Origin: Armatimonadota bacterium
GTDB taxonomy: Bacteria > Armatimonadota > UBA10988
Direction: 5' to 3'
NCBI GenBank assembly: GCA_016235455.1
Contig: JACRKZ010000079.1
Location: 1-64,000, forward strand
Length of the DNA stretch: 64,000 nucleotides
In this document: in pieces, positions 44,110 to 53,154 of the stretch
Position numbering within the stretch: position 1 is the first letter of the stretch
Layout of the letters: every line of letters starts with the position of its first letter
Notes under the pieces: generated by a model
Told to the model about the DNA's origin: nothing
Seen by the model: the letters and a program-made list of their open reading frames with translations, nothing else
Databases searched by the model: none
Position numbers and translations under genes: made by a program

Positions 44110-45627
44110 TCAGCTCCCGGCGATGAAGCCGCGGATGTCCGCGGCCATCTTCTCCAACTCGGTCTGCTTGACGTACATCATGTGCCCGGCCTCGTAGTAA
44201 GCCATCTGTACATGGTCGCGCAGGCTCTCATCGCGCGCGAGATGGTCGAAGGTGTACTCGGTGGCGAAGTACGGCGTGGCCAGGTCATAGTAGCCGTTGG
44301 CGCAGAACACGCGCAGGTTGGCGTTGTGCGTCATGGCCTCGCGCAGCGGCTCCGAGACATCGCAGAACTGGTTGGCCCACTTGTCGTAGCTCCAGCTCAT
44401 GTACAGCCCGGCCATGATCTGGTAGCGCACGTCGGCTTCGTAGTTCAGCTCGGCGCGCAGGTACTGGTTGAGCGCGCCGGCGAACGCGCCATGAATGGCC
44501 GTGTGGCTCGGGTCGTACTCGTAGCTGTCGCGCACCTGCTCGCGGTCGATGCCGATGTAGCGGCTGTCCAGCCGGCCCACCGTGCGCCCGCGGCCGCGCA
44601 GCAACTCCTTGTTGAACCGGCCCATGCCGATGCGCAACCGGCTGGCCTCGACGTACTCGGGCGACAGGCCGCAAAACGCCGCGACACGGTCGCGAATGGC
44701 CTCGAACCGCTCGCGCGGCAGGCGGTCGCCCCACATCAGCGCCGGCGCATACTCGTCGTGGGCAAACCGCTCCACTTCGTCCAGCAGATTACGCAGCGGC
44801 CGCGCCTGCAGCTCGGGTGACAGCGCCTGGTGGTACCAGGCCGTGGCGCAGTAGCTGGGCAGGAACAGCACGTACGGCAGGTCGTTGCCCGGCGCGAAGC
44901 GGATGGTGGCCATGTTGAGCACCACCGAGACCAGCACCACGCCCGACAGGTACAACCCGTGCTTCTCCTGGAGCACCTGCGACAGGCCGGCCGAGCGCAG
45001 TGTGCCGTAGCTCTCGCCGCCGACGAATACCGGAGACGCCCAGCGCCGGTGCTCGGTGACAAAGCGAGCGATGAAGTCGCCCACGGAGTCGAGGTCGCCC
45101 TCGACGCTCCAGAACTCCTTGGGCTCCACGCCTTCGGCGGCCTTGGAGTAGCCGGTGCCCACCGGGTCGATGAACACCAGATCGGCCACATCCAGCAGCG
45201 TCTGCTCGTTGTCGATCAGCTTCGGCGGCGGCGCCGGCTGCTCGCCGTCTGGTCCGAGCACGACGCGCCGCGGCCCCCAGGCGCCCAGATGCAGCCACAC
45301 CGACGACGAGCCGGGGCCGCCGTTGAAGGCGAAGAGAATGGGCCGCGTGCTGACATCGGCCACATCGTCGCGGAGGTACGCGGTGTAGTAGAGCTTGGCG
45401 CGCTCCTTGCCGTCATCGTCGCGCAGCGCCAGCCTGCCGGCGGTAGCGGTGTAGGCCAGGGCCCGGCCGCCGACGGTGATGGTGTGCTGCGTCTCGACCT
45501 TGTCCGGCTTGGCGTCGGCCGGCTTGGCCTCGGCGTCGGGCATGGTCAGCGACACGGTCAGCTTCGGCAGTACGATCTCGCCGGTCGCGGCGGGCTTGGT
45601 GTCGTTGGGCTTGGTGGGCTCACTCAC
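44110..45627 (-). CDS. Peptidase S10 (serine carboxypeptidase-like)
   Basis: A 505-residue serine carboxypeptidase-type protein. LFAFNGGPGSSSVWLH forms the oxyanion hole, Ser206 sits in VGGESYGTL, Asp in NGYYDLATPY and His in YEAGHMMYV, completing the S10 triad. The Lys/Asp/Pro-rich N-terminus (MSEPTKPNDTKPAATGE) does not look like a signal peptide, although most bacterial relatives are exported. It starts at GTG 45627 after GAGGAG, 24 bases behind the phosphoesterase gene and 2 bases ahead of the deacetylase. Confidence 0.88.
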   Translation of the reverse strand: MSEPTKPNDTKPAATGEIVLPKLTVSLTMPDAEAKPADAKPDKVETQHTITVGGRALAYTATAGRLALRDDDGKERAKLYYTAYLRDDVADVSTRPILFAFNGGPGSSSVWLHLGAWGPRRVVLGPDGEQPAPPPKLIDNEQTLLDVADLVFIDPVGTGYSKAAEGVEPKEFWSVEGDLDSVGDFIARFVTEHRRWASPVFVGGESYGTLRSAGLSQVLQEKHGLYLSGVVLVSVVLNMATIRFAPGNDLPYVLFLPSYCATAWYHQALSPELQARPLRNLLDEVERFAHDEYAPALMWGDRLPRERFEAIRDRVAAFCGLSPEYVEASRLRIGMGRFNKELLRGRGRTVGRLDSRYIGIDREQVRDSYEYDPSHTAIHGAFAGALNQYLRAELNYEADVRYQIMAGLYMSWSYDKWANQFCDVSEPLREAMTHNANLRVFCANGYYDLATPYFATEYTFDHLARDESLRDHVQMAYYEAGHMMYVKQTELEKMAADIRGFIAGS

Positions 45628-45651
45628 ACTCAGTCTCCTCTGTATCCCAGG

Positions 45652-47442
45652 CTAGCGCAGCTTGGCCACCGCGTAGTCGGCGGTGGTCTGGTAGTGCTCG
45701 CCGAAACCGCACGGGCTCAGGCTGGACATGACTGCCTCGTCCTTGACCTGGTCGCGGTCGTTGAACTGGAAGTCGAGCGCCAGCGTGCCGTCATCGGCCA
45801 GCCCGCCGCGCAACGAGGCCAGCGGGATCGAGATCTCGATGACATAGCCGCCGGGCCGCGGCTTCGCGGCGGTGACCAGCCCCTCGGGGATGGGCCGCTT
45901 GTCCACGTACCAGTTTGGCTTGACCGAGTCGCCCGCACCCACCAGCGGCAGAATAAGCTGGCCACTGCCCAGGGCATGCTTGCCATCGCGCTGTGCCGCC
46001 GGCCGTGCGTCCCAGAACAGCTCCATCCCATCGTTCTGCCAAGGCGCGGTGCCGTCCGTGCGGATCTGGTCGTCGCTGACGTCGGCGGCGACGTACAGCC
46101 GCTGGCCGTCATGCCCAGCCAGAAGCCGGACCGCATGGTCGGCCGGCCCGGTCCAGTTGGCCGCGCCCGCATAGACCAGCGACTTGTCGGCCAGCGTCTG
46201 CCCCTTGGCCTTGCCCCAGTCAGCCAGAGCGCCATCGATAGTCATGCGGCCCAGCCGGGGCAACGCCATGGTGCGCGCCATGCGCAGCGTCTGCCGCACG
46301 GTACGCCGGTACTCGGCGCCGCCAGCCGCGGTCAGCCGGAACACGGCGGCCACGTCCAAGCGCGACGGATTGGCCTTGGTCGGCTTGACCTGGACCGCGA
46401 TGCGCTCGTTGCCGCCGGCGGCGAGTGCGACGGTCCGGCTTGCCGGCTCGCAGCGCCAGTCGCCGCCGCTGAGCGTCAGGTCGACGGCGGCGGCGCGGTC
46501 CAGGGGATTGGCCAGCGTGATGGCCAGCTCACCGCCGCCAGTAGGCAGCGCGCTGACGCCGAGCCGGCAGAGCTGGTCCAGTTCCGCCAGCGCCGGCCGG
46601 GTCAGCGCCTCGCCGGCCTGCATCTGGTCGATCGGCGCCACGGTGAGGCGCGGCTCGCCCTGATCCACGCTGACCTGCATGAGCAGGCGCTCCGAACCCG
46701 ACGTGTCGGCATCGGTGCCCGCGCCGGTGCAGCCCATGACGTAGGTGGGGATGCCATCCTGCACACCGAAGCTCATCTGGTGCCAGTGGCCATTGATGAT
46801 GGTCGTCTTGGCCGGATCGAGTCGCTTGGCCAGTTCTGCCCAGAACGGCTTGAGCTCCCAGGCCGGGCGGTGGTAGACGACGAAGGTGTGCTTGGCCCCC
46901 TTGGCCTTGGCCAGGTCGGCCTCGAGCCAGGTGATCTGCTCGGCCAGCAACTCGGGCTTGAGGATACCGTCGTTGACCGCCAGCACCACGAAGTGGCAAT
47001 CGCGGTAGTCGAAGCTGTAGTAGGCCCGGCCGTCGACACCATGGCGCTTGAGGTAGATGCCATACATGGTCTGGTTGGTCGTGTCGTGGTTGCCCGGCAC
47101 ATAGAAGAACGGGCTGCGCAGTTGGCTGTTCTCCGCCTCGAAGTCGTCCCACATGCTGTTGATCGCCGCGGGATTCTCGATGTAGCCCTCGATCAGGTCG
47201 CCGACACACAGCACGAAGTCGGGCCGCAGCCGGTTCACGATGTCCACGGCATGCGCCCAACGCCCCGGCTCATGGCCGCCGGTGTTGTCGCCGAGAACGA
47301 CGAAGGAGAAAGCCGAGCCGCTGTTGGGCGCCAGGCCGGGATACCCGGCAATGCCCGCCAACTCAGCCGGCGTATTGGCCGCCAACAGCCCCAGAACCGC
47401 CCCCAGCAGCGCCGCGCTGGCCCATGCCGACCGCTTGACCAT
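45652..47442 (-). CDS. Secreted metallophosphoesterase with C-terminal CBM9-like domain
   Basis: A 596-residue exported protein (signal peptide about 1-22). Residues 45-260 are a calcineurin-like phosphoesterase: LGDNTGG, CVGDLIEGY, VPGNHDTTN, VYHRP and INGHWHQ. An Ig-like middle region follows. The last 190 residues (MTIDGALADWGKAKGQTL, RLYVAADVSDDQIRTDG, WQNDGMELFWDARP) are a family-9-type sugar-binding domain. It is the first gene of the minus-strand run to 41213 and is divergent from the phosphohexomutase. A polymer-bound phosphatase is inferred. Confidence 0.85.
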   Translation of the reverse strand: MVKRSAWASAALLGAVLGLLAANTPAELAGIAGYPGLAPNSGSAFSFVVLGDNTGGHEPGRWAHAVDIVNRLRPDFVLCVGDLIEGYIENPAAINSMWDDFEAENSQLRSPFFYVPGNHDTTNQTMYGIYLKRHGVDGRAYYSFDYRDCHFVVLAVNDGILKPELLAEQITWLEADLAKAKGAKHTFVVYHRPAWELKPFWAELAKRLDPAKTTIINGHWHQMSFGVQDGIPTYVMGCTGAGTDADTSGSERLLMQVSVDQGEPRLTVAPIDQMQAGEALTRPALAELDQLCRLGVSALPTGGGELAITLANPLDRAAAVDLTLSGGDWRCEPASRTVALAAGGNERIAVQVKPTKANPSRLDVAAVFRLTAAGGAEYRRTVRQTLRMARTMALPRLGRMTIDGALADWGKAKGQTLADKSLVYAGAANWTGPADHAVRLLAGHDGQRLYVAADVSDDQIRTDGTAPWQNDGMELFWDARPAAQRDGKHALGSGQLILPLVGAGDSVKPNWYVDKRPIPEGLVTAAKPRPGGYVIEISIPLASLRGGLADDGTLALDFQFNDRDQVKDEAVMSSLSPCGFGEHYQTTADYAVAKLR

Positions 47443-47536
47443 GGTTCTCGCTCTCCAGACAGCCAGTATAGCCCAGAGGTAACGTTGTGCTCAACGGCGC
47501 ACTACGCGCTACGCGCTCGGAGCGCGCACCCGCTGG

Positions 47537-47542
47537 TATACT
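47537..47542 (+). promoter_or_regulatory. Putative -10 box, likely leaderless start
   Basis: TATACT ends 7 bases before the ATG at 47550, so transcription should begin at or next to the start codon. No Shine-Dalgarno is visible. No good -35 box was found. Confidence 0.4.
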
Positions 47543-47549
47543 GGCAAGC

Positions 47550-49253
47550 ATGGCACCTGAGCTGAGCGCCACCGCGGAGCGCAATCTGGCGCGCTGGCGC
47601 AGCGCCCCCCACTTGGCCGAACACCGGGCCGCGCTGACATCGTTCCTGGCAGCCGCTTCGACCGCGGAGGTCGAGGACGCCTTTGGCGCCGATCTGCCCT
47701 TTGGCACCGCCGGCCGACGCGGCTGCGAGGGCGTGGGTCCGAACCGCATCAACGCGCGCACCATCGCCGAGAGCGCCGCCGGCCTCGCGGTGCTGCGGCC
47801 CAGTCTGGCCGTGGTGGGCTATGACGGCCGCGCACATAGCCGCGAGTACGCCCTGCTCAGCGCCGAGGTGCTGCTGGCCGCCGGCGCGCGCGTCGAGCTG
47901 TTCGCGCAGGCTTGCGCCACGCCGCAGTTGGCCCACCGCGCCACGACCGCCGGCGCGCAGGCCGCGGTGATGATCACCGCCAGCCACAACCCCGCGGACC
48001 ACAACGGCTTCAAGGCCTTCGGCCCCCATGGCGGCCAGATCGTGCCGCCGCTGGACCGCCAGGTCATGGCCGCGGTGGTCGGGCAGGCCGACCTGCCTAT
48101 CGGCCGCATGCCGCTGGCCACGGCGCTGGCCGAAGGCCGGGCACGCTGGGTGACCCGTGCCGACGACGAGGCCTACCTGGCCTACGTGGCCCGCCAGGCC
48201 GGCGCCGGTCCGCGCGACTGCCGCCTGGTGTTCAGCGCGTTGCAGGGAGTGGGTGGCAGGACGGTACCCGCCGTGCTCGAACGCGCGGGGTTCACCGCCG
48301 TGGCGCTGGTGGCCAGCCAGGCGGAGCCGTCGCCGCTCTTCGAGACACTGCCGGACGGCATCGCCAACCCCGAGGCGCCCGAGGCGCTGGCCCAGCTCAT
48401 CGCCGCCTGCGCGCAGCAGGACGCCGACGCCGGCCTGGCCGCCGATCCCGACGCCGACCGGGTGGGCCTGGTGGCGCGCGACCCCGACTCGCCCCACGGC
48501 TACCGCTTCTTCCGCGGCTACGAACTGGCCGCGCTCATCGCGCAGCACACCATCGTCCGTCGCGCTCGCGATGGCCGTCTGCCCGCGGGCAGCGTGGTGC
48601 TGCGGTCGGTGGTCGGCTCGCGCTTCATCGATGCCGTCGCCGCGGAGTACGGGGTGCGCGTCATCGGCGACCTGCCCATCGGCTTCAAGTGGTGCGGCGA
48701 GCTGCAGGCCGACCGACTTGGCGAAGAGCACTTCGTCGCCGCGCTGGACGAGAGCCACGGCTTCAACCGCGGCGTGGCCGTGCGGGACAAGGATGCCGCC
48801 TCCGCGGCGCTGGCCCTGGCCGAGATTGTCGCGGACTGCCGCGCCGAAGGCATCACCGTGAGCCAGCGGCTGGCTGGGCTCCACACGCGCTACGGCGCTC
48901 GCGCCGAGCAGGTCTTTGGCCTGCGCATGGCCAGTGCCGAGGCCATGGGCCAGTTCGTCGACCGACTGCGCTCGCACCCGCCGAGCACGCTGCTGGGTCG
49001 GCGGGTGTCCACGATTGTCGACCGCCTGAACGATCCGTGGACGAGCAGCGTTTCGGGTATGGCGGTACCTGAGAACTTTCTGATGCTCGAGCTCGCGGGA
49101 GACGACACGACGGGCAATGCGCTCGTTGGCGTGCGGCCCAGCGGCACCGAGCCCAAACTGAAGATCTACGCCCTGGCGGGCGGCCGAGCAGAGCAGCGGG
49201 CGGAACTGGATAACTGGGTCCAGTCGGTTCCCGACGCGATGACAGTGTTGTAA
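47550..49253 (+). CDS. Phosphohexomutase (phosphoglucomutase/phosphomannomutase family)
   Basis: A 567-residue alpha-D-phosphohexomutase of the PGM2/phosphopentomutase-like size class. The four-domain signature is complete: the phosphoserine loop TASHNPADHNG (Ser145), the metal loop AADPDADRVG, the sugar loop ALDESHGFNRG and the phosphate loop RPSGTEPK. It interconverts 1- and 6-phosphate forms of glucose or mannose and so feeds nucleotide-sugar synthesis. ATG 47550 is likely translated from a leaderless mRNA. The sigma factor gene follows 15 bases later. Confidence 0.92.
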   Translation: MAPELSATAERNLARWRSAPHLAEHRAALTSFLAAASTAEVEDAFGADLPFGTAGRRGCEGVGPNRINARTIAESAAGLAVLRPSLAVVGYDGRAHSREYALLSAEVLLAAGARVELFAQACATPQLAHRATTAGAQAAVMITASHNPADHNGFKAFGPHGGQIVPPLDRQVMAAVVGQADLPIGRMPLATALAEGRARWVTRADDEAYLAYVARQAGAGPRDCRLVFSALQGVGGRTVPAVLERAGFTAVALVASQAEPSPLFETLPDGIANPEAPEALAQLIAACAQQDADAGLAADPDADRVGLVARDPDSPHGYRFFRGYELAALIAQHTIVRRARDGRLPAGSVVLRSVVGSRFIDAVAAEYGVRVIGDLPIGFKWCGELQADRLGEEHFVAALDESHGFNRGVAVRDKDAASAALALAEIVADCRAEGITVSQRLAGLHTRYGARAEQVFGLRMASAEAMGQFVDRLRSHPPSTLLGRRVSTIVDRLNDPWTSSVSGMAVPENFLMLELAGDDTTGNALVGVRPSGTEPKLKIYALAGGRAEQRAELDNWVQSVPDAMTVL

Positions 49254-49268
49254 TGGAGGTTCGGCGCG

Positions 49269-49892
49269 ATGGCACCCCGGAATGATCGGGAAGCGAAGAT
49301 GACGGACGCACAGCTAGTAGCCGCCGTGATCGCGGGAGACACCGAAGCCTACGCGCTGCTGGTCGACCGCTATCAGGACCGCGTCGTCAGCGCCGCCTAC
49401 CACATCGTGGGCGACCGCGACGCCGCGGAGGATCTGGCTCAAGACACCTTTGTCGAGGGCTTCAAGTCCATCCGGCGCTTGCGTGACCCGGCCCGGGCCG
49501 GCGCCTGGTTCCACGGCATCGCCCAGCGCTTGTGCTACAAGTGGCTGCGGCGGAACACGCGTGTCAGCAACGTGGAGACCGAGCAGTTCGACCTGTTGGC
49601 CGCGCCCGAGGTCAAGCCGGACGAGCCGGGCGATCTGGTGCATCTGCTGGGCGAACTGCCCGCGCAGTACCGCCAGGTGCTCGCTGCCAGGTACCTGGAA
49701 GACCTGGAATACGAAGAGATCGCCGAGCAACTCGGCACCACGGTCAACAACATCAGAGTTCGTGTGCATCGCGCCAAGAGCCGGCTCCGTGAGCTGTTCG
49801 AGGCGGTCGATGCCAAGCGGCGGGTCCAAGAGCAGTCGCGGCTGGAACAGTCGCGTCTGCGTGTGGTCCGCGGCAACGGAGGAGCGGCATGA
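49269..49892 (+). CDS. ECF-type RNA polymerase sigma factor
   Basis: A 207-residue sigma-70-family factor with region 2 (AYALLVDRYQDRVVSAAYHIV, DAAEDLAQDTFVEGFKSI) and region 4 (LPAQYRQVLAARYLEDLEYEEIAEQL, then a VNNIRVRVHRAKSRL helix). There is no region 3, as in ECF sigmas. ATG 49269 has GGAGG upstream; ATG 49299 is an alternative. A repeat EQSRLEQSRL lies in the charged tail. The stop overlaps the start of the anti-sigma gene by four bases (ATGA), the classic sigma/anti-sigma pairing. Confidence 0.93.
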   Translation: MAPRNDREAKMTDAQLVAAVIAGDTEAYALLVDRYQDRVVSAAYHIVGDRDAAEDLAQDTFVEGFKSIRRLRDPARAGAWFHGIAQRLCYKWLRRNTRVSNVETEQFDLLAAPEVKPDEPGDLVHLLGELPAQYRQVLAARYLEDLEYEEIAEQLGTTVNNIRVRVHRAKSRLRELFEAVDAKRRVQEQSRLEQSRLRVVRGNGGAA

Positions 49893-50593
49893 ACAAGGCA
49901 TGGCGCGACCGCCTGGCGGCGTATGACGACGAGCACCTCGATGAACGCGAGCGAGCCGCGCTGGACCTGCTGCTCGACTCCGACGCCGAGGCTCGGCAGT
50001 ACCTGGCCAGCCTGCGCGAGGATCGCCAGCGCTACTGCGAGGCGCTGGCCACGGTCACGGCGCGCCCTGGGTTCACCTCCGCGGTCATGGTTCGCGTGAA
50101 CCACACCCAGACCGTCTGGTGGCGCCAGGTAGTCACGATGGTCCGGCCGAGAGCACTGGAAGTCTGCGCCGCGGGGCTGATGGTGATGGTCGGGCTGGCG
50201 CTGGTGCCCAGCGACCGCACCAACGCCGCGCACCAGACCTGTCTGAACAACCTGCGCACGCTGGGTCGCGGGCTGCTGGCCTACAGCGAGGATTGGGACC
50301 ATCGTCTGCCCGACAGCTCGAGCTGGGTGCAGGCCGTCTCCAGCTACGGCCGGTCGGGCAACGCTCTGACCTGCCCGCTCGACACCCGCGCTGGCGACCG
50401 GGGCAGCCGGCTGGTCAGCTACGGCATGCCCGGCAGCCTGAGCGGGGCCAGCGTGTCCAGCCTGCCCGATCCCAGCGCACAGGTGACTCTGCGCGACGCC
50501 GAGGGCCTGTTCGTCAAACCGCGCCATGGCAACAGCGCCAACGCCGCCTTTGGCGATGGCCACGTGGCGCCGGTCAGCGTGCCCGGACCCTGA
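49889..50593 (+). CDS. Membrane anti-sigma factor fused to a pseudopilin-like H-x9-DG domain
   Basis: A 234-residue protein translationally coupled to the ECF sigma gene. Residues 1-60 (LAAYDDEHLDERERAALDLLLDS) look like the short helical cytoplasmic part of RseA/RsgI-type anti-sigma factors; no HxxxCxxC zinc motif is present. One membrane helix spans about 90-106. The outer part (110-234) shares landmarks with the prepilin at 54448-55137: TCLNNLRTLGRGLLAYSEDWD against [21 protein letters not shown], then CPLDT against CPSDT, then H213-x9-D223-G224 with GHV after. The domain normally ends DUF1559-type pseudopilins. It is inferred to sense envelope or pilus state and release sigma. Confidence 0.8.
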   Translation: MNKAWRDRLAAYDDEHLDERERAALDLLLDSDAEARQYLASLREDRQRYCEALATVTARPGFTSAVMVRVNHTQTVWWRQVVTMVRPRALEVCAAGLMVMVGLALVPSDRTNAAHQTCLNNLRTLGRGLLAYSEDWDHRLPDSSSWVQAVSSYGRSGNALTCPLDTRAGDRGSRLVSYGMPGSLSGASVSSLPDPSAQVTLRDAEGLFVKPRHGNSANAAFGDGHVAPVSVPGP

Positions 50594-50594
50594 C

Positions 50595-50624
50595 TTGACC
50601 GCGGCGGCGGCCGACGACTAAGAT
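50595..50624 (+). promoter_or_regulatory. Sigma-70-like promoter of gmhA, leaderless
   Basis: TTGACC (50595-50600) and TAAGAT (50619-50624) are 18 bases apart, and the -10 box ends 7 bases before ATG 50632. Transcription should start at the codon itself, which rules out the upstream in-frame ATG at 50623. Confidence 0.6.
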
Positions 50625-50631
50625 GCGGGCC

Positions 50632-51198
50632 ATGAACAGCCTGTATCATGCCAACCTGGCCGCCGCCGTTGACGCCTTCCACAACGCCGCCGCCCTCGAA
50701 CCCGCTGTCGAGGCCGCCGCTGACATACTTGCCGACGCCTATCGTGCCGGTCGCAAGGTGCTGGTCTGCGGCAACGGTGGCAGCGCCGCCGAGGCCGCCC
50801 ATCTGGCCACCGAGTTCGTGGTGCGTTTCCTGGCCGACCGCCGCGCTTTGCCCGCCATCAGCCTCACCGCCAGCGGCGCCGACCTCACCGCCATTGGCAA
50901 CGACTACAGCTTCGAGCAGATCTTCAGCCGCCAGGTGGAGGCTTACGGCCAGCCCGGCGACGTGTTGATGGTCTTCAGTTCCTCGGGCAACAGCGAGAAC
51001 CTGCGATTGGCGCTCCAGGCCGCCAATGGGCAGGGCCTGAAGTCGGTCTCGCTCCTGGGCCGCGATGGCGGGTTCTGCGCGGGGCTGGCAACGGTCGACG
51101 TGGTCGTCGCGGAGAGCGTCACAGCCCGTATCCAGGAGGTGCATCTGCTCATCCTGCACACGCTGTGTGGGTTGGTCGAACAGCGGCTTTTCGGCTGA
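50632..51198 (+). CDS. gmhA: Phosphoheptose isomerase (SIS domain)
   Basis: A 188-residue SIS-domain protein matching sedoheptulose 7-phosphate isomerase, the first step to ADP- or GDP-heptose for LPS core. The phosphate-binding loops CGNGGSAAEAAHLATEFV and FSSSGNSENLRLAL, the GNDYSFEQIF stretch and the C-terminal QEVHLLILHTLCGLVE helix (Glu, His) are all present. It is a typical length. ATG 50632 is preferred over ATG 50623 on promoter position. It supports an LPS-bearing cell together with kdsA and kdsD. Confidence 0.9.
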   Translation: MNSLYHANLAAAVDAFHNAAALEPAVEAAADILADAYRAGRKVLVCGNGGSAAEAAHLATEFVVRFLADRRALPAISLTASGADLTAIGNDYSFEQIFSRQVEAYGQPGDVLMVFSSSGNSENLRLALQAANGQGLKSVSLLGRDGGFCAGLATVDVVVAESVTARIQEVHLLILHTLCGLVEQRLFG

Positions 51199-51223
51199 GC
51201 CAGACTAGCTACACCCACCGGCT

Positions 51224-51270
51224 ACGCAGATCACACGGGTGGCCGATCCGATCATCTGTGTGATCTGCGT
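51224..51270. repeat. Inverted repeat of the ATCTGCG family downstream of typA
   Basis: ACGCAGATCACAC (51224-51236) and GTGTGATCTGCGT (51258-51270) are perfect 13-base inverted repeats around 21 bases; AATCTGCGGAT follows. The site is between the convergent gmhA and typA stops and can serve as a bidirectional terminator. Related sequence occurs upstream of typA (53155-53224). Confidence 0.7.
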
Positions 51271-51314
51271 AATCTGCGGATGGCCTGGGTTCAATCAGGG
51301 CCACTGCGTAGAGT

Positions 51315-53138
51315 CTACGCCCGCTTGGCCGCCTGCTTGCGCTTCTCGTGGTCGAGGATGCGCTTGCGCAGCCGCAGGCCCTTGGGCGTCACTTCCAGCA
51401 GCTCATCGTTGGACATGTACTCGATGGCCTCGTCCAGCGAGAAGATGCGCGGCGGCGCCAGGCCGACGGTGATCTCGGAGAACGACTTGCGGTGGTTGGT
51501 CAGGTGCTTGGCCTTGCAGACGTTGACCACCAGATCCTCGTCGCGGTAGTACTGGCCCACCACCATGCCACCGTAGACCTTGTCTTCGGGCGTGCAGAAG
51601 AGGATACCGCGCTCCTGCACATTGGTCAGAGCGTAGCCCGTCACCGTGCCGGTCTCCATGGCCACCAGCGAGCCGTGCTCGCGGTCGCCCAGCTCGCCGG
51701 CGAACGGCTCGTAGCCGTGGAACAGGGTATGCACCACGCCGGTGCCGCGGGTGGACATGAGGAACGGCTGGCGGAAGCCCAGCATGCCGCGGGTGGGCAC
51801 CTGGTACTCGGAGTAGGCCGTGCCGTCTTCGCCGGTGCGCAGCGACAGCATGATGCCGCGGCGCTTGCCCATCATCTCGCTGACCGTGCCGTGGTAGTCG
51901 CCGCCGACCTCGAGGAAGACGTGCTCGACCGGCTCCAATCGGCCGCCGTTGGGGCCGACCTTGAAGATGACTTCGGGCTTGCTGACCGCGAACTCATAGC
52001 CCTCACGGCGCATGGTTTCGATGAGGATGGCCAGGTGCAGCTCGCCACGACCGGAGACCAGGAAGCGGTCGGCACTGTCGGTGTCTTCCACACGCAGCGC
52101 CACGTTGCTCTCCAACTCACGCTGCAGGCGATCGCGGAGCTGGCGGCTGGTGACGAATTGGCCCTCGCGCCCGGCGAACGGGCTGTCGTTGACCGCGAAG
52201 GTCATGCGCACCGTGGGCTCTTCGACGGTGATCGGCGGCAAAGGCCGCGGGTCGGCGGGATCGGCGATGGTGTCGCCGATGCCGAGGTCGGACACGCCGC
52301 AGATGGCGATGATGTCGCCGGCATGGACCTCGGGTTGCTCGGACCGCTTCAGGTCGCGGAAAGTGAAGACCTGGTTGACCTTGCCGTTGGACGGGTTGCC
52401 CTCGTGGTCGATGCGCACCACGTTCTGGCCGCCGCGCAGCGAACCACTCCACAACCGGCCGATGCCGATCTTGCCGATGTAGTTGTCGTAGGCCAGTGAG
52501 GTGATGAGCATGCGCGCGGGTGCATCTGGCTCCACCAGCGGCGCCGGCAGGTGCGTGACGATGGTCTCGAACAGAGCGTCGAGGTTGGGTTCCAGCGCGT
52601 CGGGCGTGCGTCCAGAGTGGCCGTCCAGCGCGATGGTATAGATGACCGGGAACTCAGCCTGCTCGTCCGTGGCGCCCAGGTCGATGAACAGGTCGAAAGT
52701 GGCGTTGACCACCCACTCGGGCCGCGCCGCGGGTCGGTCGATCTTGTTGACCACAACGATCGCTTTGTGCCCCTTCTCCAGCGCCTGTCGCAGCACGAAG
52801 CGGGTCTGGGGCATAGGCCCCTCCACCGCATCGACCAACAGCAGCACGCCGTCGACCATGTTCATCACGCGCTCGACCTCGCCGCCGAAGTCAGCGTGGC
52901 CGGGCGTGTCGACGATGTTGATGGTCGTATCGTGGTAGATGACCCCGGTGTTCTTGGCCAGGATGGTGATGCCGCGCTCACGCTCCAGGTCGCCCGAGTC
53001 CAGGACGCGCTCGGCGACCTCCTGGTTGGCGCGGAAGACGTTGGTCTGCTTGAGCATGCCGTCGACGAGGGTGGTCTTGCCATGGTCGACGTGAGCGATG
53101 ATGGCCAAGTTGCGAAGGTCGTTGCGTAGTTGGGGCAT
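51315..53138 (-). CDS. typA: Ribosome-associated GTPase TypA/BipA
   Basis: A 607-residue translational GTPase. G1 [10 protein letters not shown]2 in [12 protein letters not shown]3 [10 protein letters not shown] and G4 NKIDR are present; EF-G-like domains III and V and the TypA-specific C-terminal region ([20 protein letters not shown]) follow. Length is standard. TypA aids 50S assembly and adaptation to cold and stress and binds the ribosome like EF-G. It is flanked on both sides by ATCTGCG-type inverted repeats. Confidence 0.96.
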   Translation of the reverse strand: MPQLRNDLRNLAIIAHVDHGKTTLVDGMLKQTNVFRANQEVAERVLDSGDLERERGITILAKNTGVIYHDTTINIVDTPGHADFGGEVERVMNMVDGVLLLVDAVEGPMPQTRFVLRQALEKGHKAIVVVNKIDRPAARPEWVVNATFDLFIDLGATDEQAEFPVIYTIALDGHSGRTPDALEPNLDALFETIVTHLPAPLVEPDAPARMLITSLAYDNYIGKIGIGRLWSGSLRGGQNVVRIDHEGNPSNGKVNQVFTFRDLKRSEQPEVHAGDIIAICGVSDLGIGDTIADPADPRPLPPITVEEPTVRMTFAVNDSPFAGREGQFVTSRQLRDRLQRELESNVALRVEDTDSADRFLVSGRGELHLAILIETMRREGYEFAVSKPEVIFKVGPNGGRLEPVEHVFLEVGGDYHGTVSEMMGKRRGIMLSLRTGEDGTAYSEYQVPTRGMLGFRQPFLMSTRGTGVVHTLFHGYEPFAGELGDREHGSLVAMETGTVTGYALTNVQERGILFCTPEDKVYGGMVVGQYYRDEDLVVNVCKAKHLTNHRKSFSEITVGLAPPRIFSLDEAIEYMSNDELLEVTPKGLRLRKRILDHEKRKQAAKRA

Positions 53139-53154
53139 AGTTCTCTAGATCACA

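Noticed and set aside
44830..47565. A 911-codon open frame opposite the S10 peptidase and phosphoesterase.
   Set aside because: Composition is low-complexity and the opposite strand holds complete catalytic motifs.
49889..50072. Classic zinc-binding anti-sigma (ZAS) domain.
   Set aside because: No HxxxCxxC motif is present; only the acidic helical pattern of zinc-free anti-sigma proteins is seen.
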